A stretch of DNA of 64,000 nucleotides from JBMOUD01 sp049319665 (GCF_049319665.1 NZ_JBMOUD010000016.1:1-64000); one strand, 5' to 3'. Positions 1 through 7,742 are shown, counted from the stretch's first letter. Notes: a model not told the origin generated them from the letters alone. Numbers and translations are program-made.

Positions 1-1
1 A

Positions 2-61
2 CCGGAAGAATACCGGCTGATGGCTGAAAACCCGGAAGTCTCAAAAAGTGCCTGGAACTAA
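2..61 (+). CDS. 3' end of an unrecognised gene (partial)
   Basis: An open frame enters from the left edge and ends at TAA 59-61, giving 19 residues that end in SKSAWN. Too little is present to name a family. It lies just outside the left copy of the island's direct repeat, so it may be the gene next to the integration site or a phage remnant. Confidence 0.4.
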   Translation, partial: PEEYRLMAENPEVSKSAWN

Positions 62-250
62 AGCTGGGATACTTACACCATCACGAGTTGCCCAGCCTAA
101 CTGCGCCTTGCATGTCCGAGATAACTGGACATCCCATTCAAATGCCTGACCAGCTGTGCGGGATGGACCTTTCACCCATTCATTACCAAACCCATCGAAA
201 TACCTGACCTGCTCCCTGTTGATTAACATAGGAACATCCGCTCCTGGCAC
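41..250 (-). CDS. small unrecognised ORF downstream of the integrase
   Basis: A 69-codon frame with a GTG start and no clear ribosome binding site. The frame stays open back to the integrase stop codon; the extra codons read GCQGCNSSPVPGADVP, reminiscent of a lipoprotein N-terminus (Cys followed by a small polar linker) but without a leader. It may be the remnant of a gene cut by integration, because the segment encoding PVPGADV is the same one repeated near 4.0 kb. No family is recognised. Confidence 0.25.
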   Translation of the reverse strand: MPGADVPMLINREQVRYFDGFGNEWVKGPSRTAGQAFEWDVQLSRTCKAQLGWATRDGVSIPALVPGTF

Positions 251-268
251 AGGGCTGCTGTTACAGCC
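237..268. repeat. left copy of imperfect direct repeat (candidate att site)
   Basis: Thirty-two bases whose first 14 (TCCGCTCCTGGCAC) are identical to 3991-4004. The next 18 match with five differences. It lies 10 bp past the integrase stop codon, while the other copy lies beyond the last cargo gene. The position fits attL/attR of a 3.75-kb element, but the repeat could also come from two related coding remnants. Confidence 0.4.
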
Positions 269-277
269 CTGGCAACC

Positions 278-880
278 TTAGACTTCAATCGACTCCGAGA
301 TCTCTAACGCATCATCGACCTCAATTCCCAGATAACGGACTGTGCTTTCCAGTTTCTTATGACCCAACAGAAGTTGGATCACCCTGAGATTCTTAGTTTT
401 CTTGTAGATTAGGTAAGGTTTTGTTCTTCTCATGGAATGTGTGCTGTACAGCGAATCGTCGAGACCAAGCTTTGCTACCCACCCATGAAAAATTCGGTTG
501 TATTGCCGGGTTGATATATGCTGGTCAGTACCGACCCGAGATCGGAACAAAAAGTCTTGACTGTGCAAATTGCCAAGCTTTATCAATTCAGTAACAGCTT
601 CTTTTGTCCGTTTGGTTATCTCAAATTGGACAGGGCTACCGGTTTTTTGTTGAAACACCGTTGCTCTGCTTGAAACAGAGCTACCATATGCAACATCAGA
701 TACTTTGAGTTTTACCAGATCACAGCCTCGTAGCTTACTGTCCAGGGCCATATTGAACAGAGCCAAATCACGCGTTTTACCTTCAAGTTCAAGCCTGATT
801 CGTATCCCCCAGATATGAGATATCTGAAGTGGTTTTTTTTGGCCGATGATACGGTCTTTGTTCCACGGTGACGTGTTCAT
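278..880 (-). CDS. short tyrosine recombinase/integrase
   Basis: A 200-residue phage-type integrase made only of the catalytic domain. The expected active-site set is visible: R51, K79, H148-x-x-R151, H174 and nucleophile Y183. The N-terminal arm-binding and core-binding domains of full-length integrases are missing, so the protein resembles the compact FimB-sized recombinases. The start at 880 is chosen because an AGGAG lies 8-9 bases upstream; an upstream in-frame ATG at 928 has no such site. The start codon and ribosome binding site lie inside a perfect 15-bp inverted repeat. It probably moved, or moves, the adjacent HEPN/DUF262 genes, which is inference from position. Confidence 0.85.
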   Translation of the reverse strand: MNTSPWNKDRIIGQKKPLQISHIWGIRIRLELEGKTRDLALFNMALDSKLRGCDLVKLKVSDVAYGSSVSSRATVFQQKTGSPVQFEITKRTKEAVTELIKLGNLHSQDFLFRSRVGTDQHISTRQYNRIFHGWVAKLGLDDSLYSTHSMRRTKPYLIYKKTKNLRVIQLLLGHKKLESTVRYLGIEVDDALEISESIEV

Positions 881-943
881 ACTCAAATCTCCTGTAATGT
901 GGGAGATTTGAGTATGGTTGTCCCTCATGAGCGAGGAACGGAC
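848..943. repeat. palindromic control region of the integrase, copy 1
   Basis: A 96-bp segment, about 92% identical to 1638-1733. Its core is a perfect inverted repeat, 15-bp arms at 878-892 and 902-916 around a 9-base spacer. One arm contains the integrase start codon and the spacer side contains its Shine-Dalgarno sequence. A protein bound here, or a hairpin in the transcript, would control integrase expression directly. Confidence 0.7.
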
Positions 944-1066
944 GGATTGCTATTGATTGCATCACAAGGTGATTTAAGCGTCTAATGTGGTTGAAAATCA
1001 CAGGTCATTAAAGTTAGGTATTTTTTTGCCGATGTAACATGGACATCCATTCACGGAGCAAGGCTC

Positions 1067-1558
1067 ATGAGAAGTTTGGTTTTATCTGCGTTGCTTCTAT
1101 TAACTATAGTTCCAGCTTCGTATGGTCAAGAAAATATTCAGCACAAACAAATTAAGCCATATGTGATTAATTTTCTTAAAAAAGTAGCGAGTTCATCGGC
1201 AAGTTTTGATTTATTCAAAGATTTTTTAGCAAAAGATCCTTCAAATGAAAATAATAAGAAAATGATGTTAGGTTTTTGCGATAGCGGTATTGATTTTTCA
1301 AAGCCAATATCATTCTCCGAAATGAGCACTCATCACTTTGAGGGGGCGAATTATGTGTGCGGAATCATTTCTGGCTGAACAAAAATTAATCAAAAAATAG
1401 GTGCTCGGTTTATCTCTGCAGAGCCACAACACTTGATATTAGACGTTAAGTACTCACGCCGTCCCATTGCATACACGATTGATGATAAATCCTTAGTTTA
1501 TGAGTATCACTTGCAGATGAAGTCATTTAATGAGCTTAACAAAAAATATTGCCAGTGA
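1067..1558 (+). pseudogene. secreted protein gene interrupted by an in-frame TGA
   Basis: The frame opens with a clear signal peptide (MRSLVLSALLLL, cleavage near ASYG-Q) and a GGAGC just upstream. It stops at TGA 1376-1378 after 103 residues, but the same frame then continues open for 59 more codons to TGA 1556-1558, ending in NELNKKYCQ. The parsimonious reading is one 162-residue exported protein with a single nonsense codon at position 104. The downstream part keeps typical codon use and no frameshift is needed. No family is recognised. Readthrough or a functional 103-residue product cannot be excluded. Confidence 0.6.
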
Positions 1559-1637
1559 ATGATAATTCAGGCTGATGTTCCGATAAACTATCGGGTGGTT
1601 GTATTCAAGCATAGCTCATATAGTTTTCAGCAAGTGA

Positions 1638-1733
1638 GATACGGCCTTTGTTCCGGGGTGACGTGTTCATACTCAAATCTCCTGCAATATGGGAGATTTG
1701 AGTATGGTTGCCCCTTATGAGCGAGGAGCGGAC
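1638..1733. repeat. palindromic control region, copy 2 (no integrase behind it)
   Basis: The second copy of the 96-bp control region. The 15-bp arms (1668-1682 and 1692-1706) are unchanged while the spacer differs by two bases. Reading leftward from the ATG inside it, the frame begins MNTSPRNKGRI like the integrase but stops after about 20 codons. It is therefore the 5' stub of a second, deleted integrase gene, or a transplanted promoter. It lies between the broken secreted-protein gene and the 3' end of the HEPN gene. Confidence 0.65.
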
Positions 1734-1859
1734 ATTGACATATTTGTTAAAGTGAATGACTCCTTTTGCAGGGATACTTACAATGCTATAAGTTATTTTT
1801 AAACCACATAATTGATAGGATTTTTAAAGAGCAGAAAAATTTCTACCCTTTAACATTAT

Positions 1860-2654
1860 CTACTTTACTTGTGCATTGCATATTTCAGAGCAAATAATTA
1901 ATAAAAATGAGTACTGAAGTATCCTGACCTTATCTTTAAGAACAATAAGTGAGTTAATATCTGTTGCATTCGCAAAGTCATTGCCATGAGCTATTTTATG
2001 ACGCTTTTGATTTAAATCATCTAAAAAAGTCTGCCATAAACTTCGCCCACGATATACTACCGGATTTGTATAGTAAGAATTTTTTCTTACCTTATAAGGA
2101 AAATCACATACCTTTCGTTTGGTTAAAACGGAGATAACTTCAAGAGCATTTTTAATTTGTGGAGATGTCATAGCAAAAACTTTATCAAATCTTGATTCGT
2201 GTAGGTTTTTAAAAATATCTCCAACCCCAAACCTTGATGCTATGTTACCAATGACATCGGGCTTTGGGTTTCTATTTCTATCCGATATGAATGGTTCGGG
2301 AGAAATTTTGAAGTCATCTGTTTTCTCTAAATCATCCATTAAGCACTGAATTGCATCTTGATATCCGGAAAATGCTTTCTCATCAAATCCTAAATATTTT
2401 TTACAGTAAGTTCTTTTAATCGAAATAGGTAACTCTCTGAATTTTATGGATGCGTAATCGCTAATAATGTTTTTGACTGCGCCTTTAACAAAACCTTCCA
2501 TATGAGCAACAATCAAAACTGTAATCGAGCGACAAAGAGCATTATATAAATATTCATTTGACTCCTGAACACGGACCGCTTCATCGACTAAAATATCAAC
2601 CTCACTCCACTGAAGATCAACGGTATCAAGATAATCCGCAATGAATGTAGCCAT
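1860..2654 (-). CDS. HEPN-family nuclease (MAE_28990/MAE_18760-like), defence candidate
   Basis: A 264-residue, mostly helical, AT-rich protein. It carries the HEPN ribonuclease signature R-x4-H at R218-H223 (RHKIAH) and an acidic/His helix near residues 50-54 (AHMEGF), as in the MAE_28990/MAE_18760 family. HEPN proteins of this type are usually RNA-cleaving toxins or effectors controlled by a partner. The start codon overlaps the stop of the upstream DUF262 gene (TAATG), so the two are translationally coupled and presumably form one complex or system. GC is far below that of the surrounding chromosome, a sign of transfer. The function in phage defence is inference from family, pairing and island context. 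Confidence 0.75.
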   Translation of the reverse strand: MATFIADYLDTVDLQWSEVDILVDEAVRVQESNEYLYNALCRSITVLIVAHMEGFVKGAVKNIISDYASIKFRELPISIKRTYCKKYLGFDEKAFSGYQDAIQCLMDDLEKTDDFKISPEPFISDRNRNPKPDVIGNIASRFGVGDIFKNLHESRFDKVFAMTSPQIKNALEVISVLTKRKVCDFPYKVRKNSYYTNPVVYRGRSLWQTFLDDLNQKRHKIAHGNDFANATDINSLIVLKDKVRILQYSFLLIICSEICNAQVK

Positions 2655-3736
2655 TATGCTGTTTCCTTTGCCTTATTAATCCTTGTATTTAGTTTGGCAA
2701 CATCATTTACACTACCTTCACATGCTGCAAAAAAATCCGGATCTGAAAACATTCTGAGAATTTTTTCGGAAGTAACAACCGTTCCTTTTCTCAAACTTTC
2801 AATAAAGAGGTGTGTAATTGAATCATACACCGCAGCATTAAAATCAGACATTTTGTCAAAGCCATCGACTGTTGCCCGATACTTAGTGAAAGGATAATCT
2901 ATATTAGATTTTCTAATAGCTTTAAAAGTATCATTAAACAACCCTTCCATTTCCTCTAACTGCTTTATAGGTAGATTGTTAAATGAATTCATCTTACTAG
3001 TCAGGAAATTTTTGAACTTCCCTTTGTAATCCCTATAGCTATCAAGGTAGTTTATGGCGAAGAAACGCAGTACAAGCTCTTCATCTTCCATTTTTTTAAC
3101 GCGGGAACTATCAGGTGTTAATTTACATGCCAATTTAAAGTTTTCATTTTTTGACAATTCTTTTACGAGGTCTTTAAATGGACCTCTGCATGTTGCATTG
3201 CGCAGTTCTTGTGACTCCAACTTTACCGAGCCAGAGTTCAGTCTTTCAAAGATGTCATACTTCACTTGTGGGTCAAGCGTAGAGTCAATTCGCAAACATC
3301 TGATGCTTCTTTCTTCGAGACGCCTCATTAAAAATGGAGGCAAATCTTTATGGAATGCCTCATTGAGCTTGTCAAGAACCTCTAAACCTTGGAGTTGATA
3401 TTTATTCTCAAAGAAATTATAAATTGCAGTGAGCCGCTGCTGTCCATCGATGACCGAGAAACGTGATGACTCAGAATCTATTTCCTCATCAACATCAACA
3501 TCTTGGGAGATGTAGATAAAAGGTATCGGTATATTAAGTATAAGACTTTCAATTAATCTTGATGATGTTTCATCATCCCAACGGTGTTTTCGTTGATACT
3601 CAGGATTAAGCTTTATGACGTTTCTTTTTATTTTTTTTACTAAAGTTTCCAGATCATATTCGATAGTTTGCGTTTTGACTGTGCGTTCTTTTGCTATTTG
3701 CTGCAGCTCATCGAGGTTATGTTTGAGATTGGTCAT
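2654..3736 (-). CDS. DUF262 (GmrS/ParB-like) protein, partner of the HEPN nuclease
   Basis: A 360-residue protein with an N-terminal DUF262 domain. The diagnostic PEYQR (residues 45-49) and IDGQQR (96-101) motifs are present; in related proteins such as GmrSD the DGQQR motif belongs to a nucleotide-dependent nuclease or NTPase site. The C-terminal 150 residues are helical and unassigned. The start at 3736 follows a GGAG six bases upstream; an ATG at 3757 would add seven residues but lacks a site. It is the first gene of the pair, and its stop codon overlaps the HEPN start. DUF262 proteins are common in restriction and phage-defence loci; the exact activity here is unknown. Confidence 0.8.
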   Translation of the reverse strand: MTNLKHNLDELQQIAKERTVKTQTIEYDLETLVKKIKRNVIKLNPEYQRKHRWDDETSSRLIESLILNIPIPFIYISQDVDVDEEIDSESSRFSVIDGQQRLTAIYNFFENKYQLQGLEVLDKLNEAFHKDLPPFLMRRLEERSIRCLRIDSTLDPQVKYDIFERLNSGSVKLESQELRNATCRGPFKDLVKELSKNENFKLACKLTPDSSRVKKMEDEELVLRFFAINYLDSYRDYKGKFKNFLTSKMNSFNNLPIKQLEEMEGLFNDTFKAIRKSNIDYPFTKYRATVDGFDKMSDFNAAVYDSITHLFIESLRKGTVVTSEKILRMFSDPDFFAACEGSVNDVAKLNTRINKAKETA

Positions 3737-3990
3737 ATTTTCTCCACGAAACGACATTTAAAACGGCTATATTTGCTACAATACATAATTCACAAAGTAT
3801 GCTGTTATTTGCATGTAATTGCATTAAAAATGAAGCATCTACTGTCTTCGCCCAAGAACCTATGGTGACAGATTTTAGCAATGTAACTACATTAAAACCG
3901 CTCCATTAAGCGGGCGGGCGTGGCGGGGAAAGCATTGCGCGCCAGCCGCGATGTGCCCCCAAAGAATTACTGCAACAAAGGCTAGTAACT

Positions 3991-4022
3991 TCCGCTCCTG
4001 GCACTGAGCTGCCGATACAGCA
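3991..4022. repeat. right copy of imperfect direct repeat (candidate att site)
   Basis: The partner of 237-268 in the same orientation, 3,754 bp away: 14 identical bases followed by a partly matching 18. Together they enclose the integrase, the broken secreted-protein gene, HEPN and DUF262. Confidence 0.4.
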
Positions 4023-4060
4023 TCTAGTCGGCATCAAAGGACTAAGGGGGCTACCATTTT

Positions 4061-4083
4061 AACATTACGATTAAAGTAATGTT
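4061..4083 (-). terminator. hairpin downstream of the DUF6678 gene
   Basis: Eight-base arms AACATTAC/GTAATGTT around a 7-base loop, placed just after the stop codon of the leftward DUF6678 gene. AT-rich and weak; a terminator role is a guess from position. Confidence 0.35.
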
Positions 4084-4109
4084 ATTGGCCGCTTCATGAT
4101 TATTCCCAG

Positions 4110-4424
4110 TTAAAGATAAGCCACACTACTAGCAGAATCAGCGTACCCTAAAATTCTATAGCCTGTCGAAGTCATAATTCCGGGGACATGAATAGACCGA
4201 AGAATAGCTCCCACCTCGACGTGTTGTTCAACTGAATTTGTTAAAACATCAAGATACTGGATATCCGAATAGCCCCCTTCACTGAAATGGTAAAACCACT
4301 CGCCATCAACTGCGGATTCATAGCCATTGAGAAAAGTGGTTTTCCATAAAGGGGGAGATGTCATGTTAACCATTGCTTGGCGGATCTCACTCCATTTTGT
4401 ATTATTCATGCAGCTATAAAGCAT
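4110..4424 (-). CDS. DUF6678-like small protein
   Basis: A 104-residue soluble protein with no signal peptide or membrane segment. The pattern WSEIRxAM ... DGEWFYHF ... GGYxDIQYLD is what I associate with the DUF6678 family, whose function is unknown. ATG 4424 is used; a second Met at residue 6 (MNNTKW) is also possible. It stands alone between the defence island and the XRE/Ner regulators. Such orphan proteins are often found among toxin-immunity or prophage accessory genes, but nothing here shows a role. Confidence 0.55.
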   Translation of the reverse strand: MLYSCMNNTKWSEIRQAMVNMTSPPLWKTTFLNGYESAVDGEWFYHFSEGGYSDIQYLDVLTNSVEQHVEVGAILRSIHVPGIMTSTGYRILGYADSASSVAYL

Positions 4425-4599
4425 TCAAGCCTCCAAGTACCGGTTTTCTACAGATTAACACACCATCCTATTAGTAATATCCGTTCATGGCATATGCTTG
4501 TCTGCCAAATTATATATTCAGATACCAGCCCAAACCCCAACCAATAAGAGTAACGCCCAAATCAATACCAAATCTGAAATGGGCGCTTCGCTTAACAAT

Positions 4600-4785
4600 T
4601 TACTCCTTAAGCTTTTTCATTTTTAACTCTCTCACACTATGTTGCCCTTGCTTGAAATTCTGATAGCGGCTTGGCCAAATCAGTTGCGGCTCAACCCCAA
4701 TGGCTTTGATGATGGCCATTTCACCTTTCTGATGAGACTTTGTTAGTGTATTAGCTAATGTTGTGAACTTAAGGTTAATGCCGGA
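4600..4785 (-). pseudogene. remnant of a Ner/SfsB (Nlp)-like DNA-binding regulator
   Basis: Reading leftward, an open frame without a plausible start encodes a piece of a Ner-type helix-turn-helix protein: LANTLTKSHQKGE, then the hallmark IGVEPQLIWPSRY, ending KKLKE at TAA 4600-4602. Full-length Ner/SfsB proteins have about 20-30 further N-terminal residues, absent here because the 5' side runs into the start of the divergent XRE gene and then a stop. The only internal Met (4719) would leave about 40 residues without the recognition helix. It is best read as a truncated phage- or chromosome-type regulator. Confidence 0.6.
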
Positions 4786-4788
4786 ATT

Positions 4789-5046
4789 ATGCTGATCAAG
4801 AGACTCAAAGAAGCGCGTTTACGCACTGGACTATCGCAATACAAATTAGGTGTATTAGCTGGTCTGGATGAAGCCACATCAAGTGCGCGGATGAATCAAT
4901 ATGAAAAGGGAAAGCATCAGGCGGATTTGGAGATGGCGATGCGCATTGCCAGGGTATTGGATTTACCGCTGGCGTATTTTTATGCCGAAGAGGATGAATT
5001 AGCTGCGCTGATTATTGAATTTCATCAACACAAATCAAATCGCTAA
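4789..5046 (+). CDS. XRE-family helix-turn-helix regulator
   Basis: An 85-residue cytoplasmic protein consisting of one Cro/C1-type helix-turn-helix domain. Residues 5-65 show the pattern LKEARLRTGLSQYKLG, then the recognition helix around SARMNQYEKGKHQ, then ADLEMAMRIARVLDLPLAYFY. The C-terminal tail is short and acidic. The ribosome binding site is weak (AAGG 12-14 bases upstream). Its 5' end overlaps the remnant of a divergent Ner-like regulator. The target is unknown; such small XRE proteins often repress their own promoter and neighbours. Confidence 0.8.
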   Translation: MLIKRLKEARLRTGLSQYKLGVLAGLDEATSSARMNQYEKGKHQADLEMAMRIARVLDLPLAYFYAEEDELAALIIEFHQHKSNR

Positions 5047-5084
5047 TAGCTGGCCGTCGGCTTCTTACGTTAACCTTTACAACC

Positions 5085-6251
5085 CTAACGCCTCACCCTA
5101 AGCAATATCGCACAAAGGCACGCTGTGGTGCCGCCGATGGCGAGAACCGTATAAGCCATTTCCCAGCTTTGCGTTGCGTCCATGACTTTGCCAAATGACA
5201 AGGGCGCAAATGAGCCGATGCCAAAGCCGAACAGTGAGCGTATTCCCATAATGCTGCCTAATCTTTCTGCCGGGGCGTTATCGGCGATAGCGGCGGATAG
5301 AATGCCTGAATCGCCTAAAATGAAGAAACTTCCGCTGAATGTCAGCAGCAGTGTCCAGCCAATGCTCCAGGAAGCAGAATATCCCATCAGCACGCAGCTT
5401 AATGCGCCAGCCGCGCCCATAAAAATCAGCACCGAAGCGCGATTAAAATAGTCAGATATTGTCCCGACGATCAGCGTAGAAAACATACCCGACAGATGAA
5501 CCGTCGAAGCCACAATCAATCCTATGGTCATCGGGCTAAGATTTAAGGCCTGAAGTTTTTCCGCTACCATGCTCGGCGTCCATGCCCAGTTGCCAAGCAG
5601 TTCCCAGCAGTGGGCGATGTAACCTATTAGCAGTAAAAGCGCGGTTGCCGAATAGGCATAAGTCACAGGCCCACCGGTATGCTCGGCCGGGGGATTGATC
5701 TCTTCTTTATAGCCGAGAAGTGCCAGGGCCCCCGATACGGCACCTGCTAACGCGCCAATCGCGCACAGCCAGAAGGCGACAGGCGCTCCCCATGTCATCG
5801 CGCCAACGCTGGCGATGAAAACCGACAGAAGATAGCCAAGAGATCCTGCCGCCAGAATCGTACCGACGGCATAGCCGCGTTTGGCCTGACCGTTCATTTT
5901 CATCGCCAGTATCATCGCAGGCGTGTATACGCCACCTTGAGTCAATCCGACAAAAACCATCAACATCAGCGCTGACGAATATGAGCGCGCAAAACAGGCG
6001 AAGGCCATTAATGCCAGCACGCCAAGCCAGGAGAAGATTAAATAAACCCGCCGTGCTCCAAGGTAATCGCTCAGCCATGAGGCGATGAACAATGCGCAGG
6101 CATTGCAAATACTGAAAACCGTCTGAATGGTGCCAGCGGATTCGGCATCTATATGCCATTCATTACGGATAACCGGCAGCGCGCCGGCAAAAGCCATCGT
6201 CCCCAGGCATGTGCCTGCCCGACCAACACAAAGCAGAGGGAAAGCTTTCAT
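5085..6251 (-). CDS. major facilitator superfamily transporter
   Basis: A 388-residue inner-membrane protein with about 12 hydrophobic segments and a typical MFS loop 2-3 motif (SDYLGARRVY, residues about 61-70). It moves a small solute by a proton- or solute-coupled mechanism; the substrate cannot be told from sequence. Its start codon directly follows the stop of the upstream acetyltransferase (TAGATG), so the two form one operon, divergent from a LysR regulator at 6855. The pairing of an N-acetyltransferase with an exporter suggests detoxification of an amine or amino-acid analogue, which is inference. Confidence 0.8.
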   Translation of the reverse strand: MKAFPLLCVGRAGTCLGTMAFAGALPVIRNEWHIDAESAGTIQTVFSICNACALFIASWLSDYLGARRVYLIFSWLGVLALMAFACFARSYSSALMLMVFVGLTQGGVYTPAMILAMKMNGQAKRGYAVGTILAAGSLGYLLSVFIASVGAMTWGAPVAFWLCAIGALAGAVSGALALLGYKEEINPPAEHTGGPVTYAYSATALLLLIGYIAHCWELLGNWAWTPSMVAEKLQALNLSPMTIGLIVASTVHLSGMFSTLIVGTISDYFNRASVLIFMGAAGALSCVLMGYSASWSIGWTLLLTFSGSFFILGDSGILSAAIADNAPAERLGSIMGIRSLFGFGIGSFAPLSFGKVMDATQSWEMAYTVLAIGGTTACLCAILLRVRR

Positions 6252-6752
6252 CTAGATAGCCTTCTGGAAAAAGTGCGTATCTATGGCGCGCTCGAATTTA
6301 TAGCCAATGTTTTTCAGCGTACCGCAGTATGCAAAACCATTTCGCAGATGAAATTTATACGATGGACCGCCAGCGTCCCCGGTGACCACGGAGACCATAT
6401 GTCGGAATCCTTGCTCAACGCAGTGTTGGGAAAGTGCGTTGAGTAATGCCGTGCCAAGCCCCATTCCCTGAAACTCGGTAGACAGATAGATGGACGCTTC
6501 AACGGTGAAACGATAAGCCTCGCGCGGCCGGTAAGGTGAAGCATAAGCATATCCGGCAATCTCGTTATCGACTTCACAGACCAGATACGGGCAGCTCGCG
6601 TTTTGTATCTTGAGTAATCGGCTGAGCATCTCCTGAGTATCTGGCATGCTTATCTCAAAGGTGGTGGTGCTGTTGAGAACATAGTGGGTGTAAATATCCC
6701 TGATCCGATCAATATCGGCGGGGGAGGCATGACGGACAGTAACAGTGCGCAT
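6252..6752 (-). CDS. GNAT N-acetyltransferase (phosphinothricin/MnaT-like)
   Basis: A 166-residue GNAT-fold enzyme transferring acetyl from acetyl-CoA to a free amine. The fold is recognisable from the N-terminal VRHASPADIDRIRDIYTHYV, the TTTFE segment typical of the PAT/MnaT (YncA) subgroup, and the acetyl-CoA loop QGMGLGTALL (about residues 95-105). The start at 6752 (MRTVTVRH) fits the family; a longer frame to 6851 would add 33 residues without homology and run into the operator. It is the first gene of an operon with an MFS transporter, divergent from a LysR regulator 100 bp away. Likely substrates are L-methionine sulfone/sulfoximine-like amino acids, by family only. Confidence 0.8.
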   Translation of the reverse strand: MRTVTVRHASPADIDRIRDIYTHYVLNSTTTFEISMPDTQEMLSRLLKIQNASCPYLVCEVDNEIAGYAYASPYRPREAYRFTVEASIYLSTEFQGMGLGTALLNALSQHCVEQGFRHMVSVVTGDAGGPSYKFHLRNGFAYCGTLKNIGYKFERAIDTHFFQKAI

Positions 6753-6831
6753 AAGAGTACCGAATAGCTGGGTGATGTGAGTGAGCTTAAGAAGAAACAC
6801 GTCGCGCTGACAAACGATCTTTAATGCGTCA

Positions 6832-6856
6832 ATTGGTTGAGTTAAACTCAACCAAT
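6832..6856. promoter_or_regulatory. perfect 25-bp palindrome over the LysR start codon
   Basis: ATTGGTTGAGTT, one central A, then its exact complement; the last bases are the first two of the LysR ATG. It sits between two divergent transcription units. Occupancy would block the regulator's own translation start region and probably affects the GNAT/MFS promoter, so it is the likely operator of this LysR protein. Confidence 0.65.
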
Positions 6857-7742
6857 GAAAAGACTCGCCTCCTTACCTCACTTGCCTGCGTTTGAAGCCG
6901 CAGCCCGCAATAGCAGCTTTAGAATTGCTGCGGATGAACTGTTCATCACCACCGGTGCCGTGAGCCGCCATATCCGTAGCCTGGAAGAACAACTGGGCAC
7001 ACAGCTGTTTTATCGGGCCCATAAGTCGGTGCGATTAACCGAAGCTGGCGAGGCATTTTCACGTATTGCCACACGCTTGCTGAATGAGCTTGCCGCAGCG
7101 GAAAAAACGCTCTGCGCCAACGCGCCATCAGGAAGATTGACCGTTCAGTGTCTGCCTACATTTGCGATGCACTGGCTAATGCCAAGACTCTCAGGGCTTA
7201 ATGAAATACATCCCGATCTGACGGTGGATGTCACCACCAGCATTGGGCCTGTCAATTTCGACGCGCCTTTTGATATTGCTATACGCAGGGACCCGGCACA
7301 TTTTTCCGGCCTGAGATCGACGCCATTTCTAAAAGAGTCTAGTCTGCTGGTATGTAGCGAGAATTACTTGCGCAGCAGGCCGTTGGTATCGCCTGACAGG
7401 CTCGAAGGCCACGTAAAAATACAGATCCGGGCGCGAGAGGATCTCTGGAAAACCTGGCATCAGCAGTTTCCACAAGGTGGAGATGACGATAGCCAAACTA
7501 TCACCTTGGATCATACGTTTGCTGCCATTCAGGCCGCCGAAGATGGGCTGGGGCTGGTGGTCATTCCACACTTATTTTGTGTCAGGCATCTTGAATCGGG
7601 GAGATTGATTTCCCCCTTCAACGACCAGCGCATCAATACCGGTGAGTATTACCTGTTATGGCGCGACAGAAATGACGAAGCAGTACAAAAGTTTTTGCAC
7701 TGGTTACGTTCATTTGGGGAATATCCCTTAAATAAGGCGTAG
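6855..7742 (+). CDS. LysR-family transcriptional regulator (GcvA-like)
   Basis: A 295-residue regulator. Residues 6-65 form the winged helix-turn-helix (LPAFEAAARNSSFRIAA ... GAVSRHIRSLEEQLGTQLF), of the subgroup close to GcvA/AmpR. Residues about 90-295 form the periplasmic-binding-protein-like effector domain. It is divergent from the GNAT/MFS operon, the classic arrangement for a LysR protein controlling its neighbour. No Shine-Dalgarno is obvious because the start lies in the palindrome. The effector is unknown. Confidence 0.85.
   Translation: MKRLASLPHLPAFEAAARNSSFRIAADELFITTGAVSRHIRSLEEQLGTQLFYRAHKSVRLTEAGEAFSRIATRLLNELAAAEKTLCANAPSGRLTVQCLPTFAMHWLMPRLSGLNEIHPDLTVDVTTSIGPVNFDAPFDIAIRRDPAHFSGLRSTPFLKESSLLVCSENYLRSRPLVSPDRLEGHVKIQIRAREDLWKTWHQQFPQGGDDDSQTITLDHTFAAIQAAEDGLGLVVIPHLFCVRHLESGRLISPFNDQRINTGEYYLLWRDRNDEAVQKFLHWLRSFGEYPLNKA

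Larger units (their letters stand above)
3737..4109. other. island right border, no gene seen
   Basis: AT-rich promoter sequence of the DUF262 operon (to about 3,890) passes abruptly into a GC-rich stretch (3,900-3,960), then the right copy of the direct repeat at 3991. The composition step is a plausible element boundary. I see no supported gene, tRNA or attachment gene. Confidence 0.5.

Noticed and set aside
1376..1378. TGA as selenocysteine codon
   Set aside because: No SECIS-like hairpin is evident directly downstream, and no redox selenoprotein family fits; a nonsense mutation is simpler.
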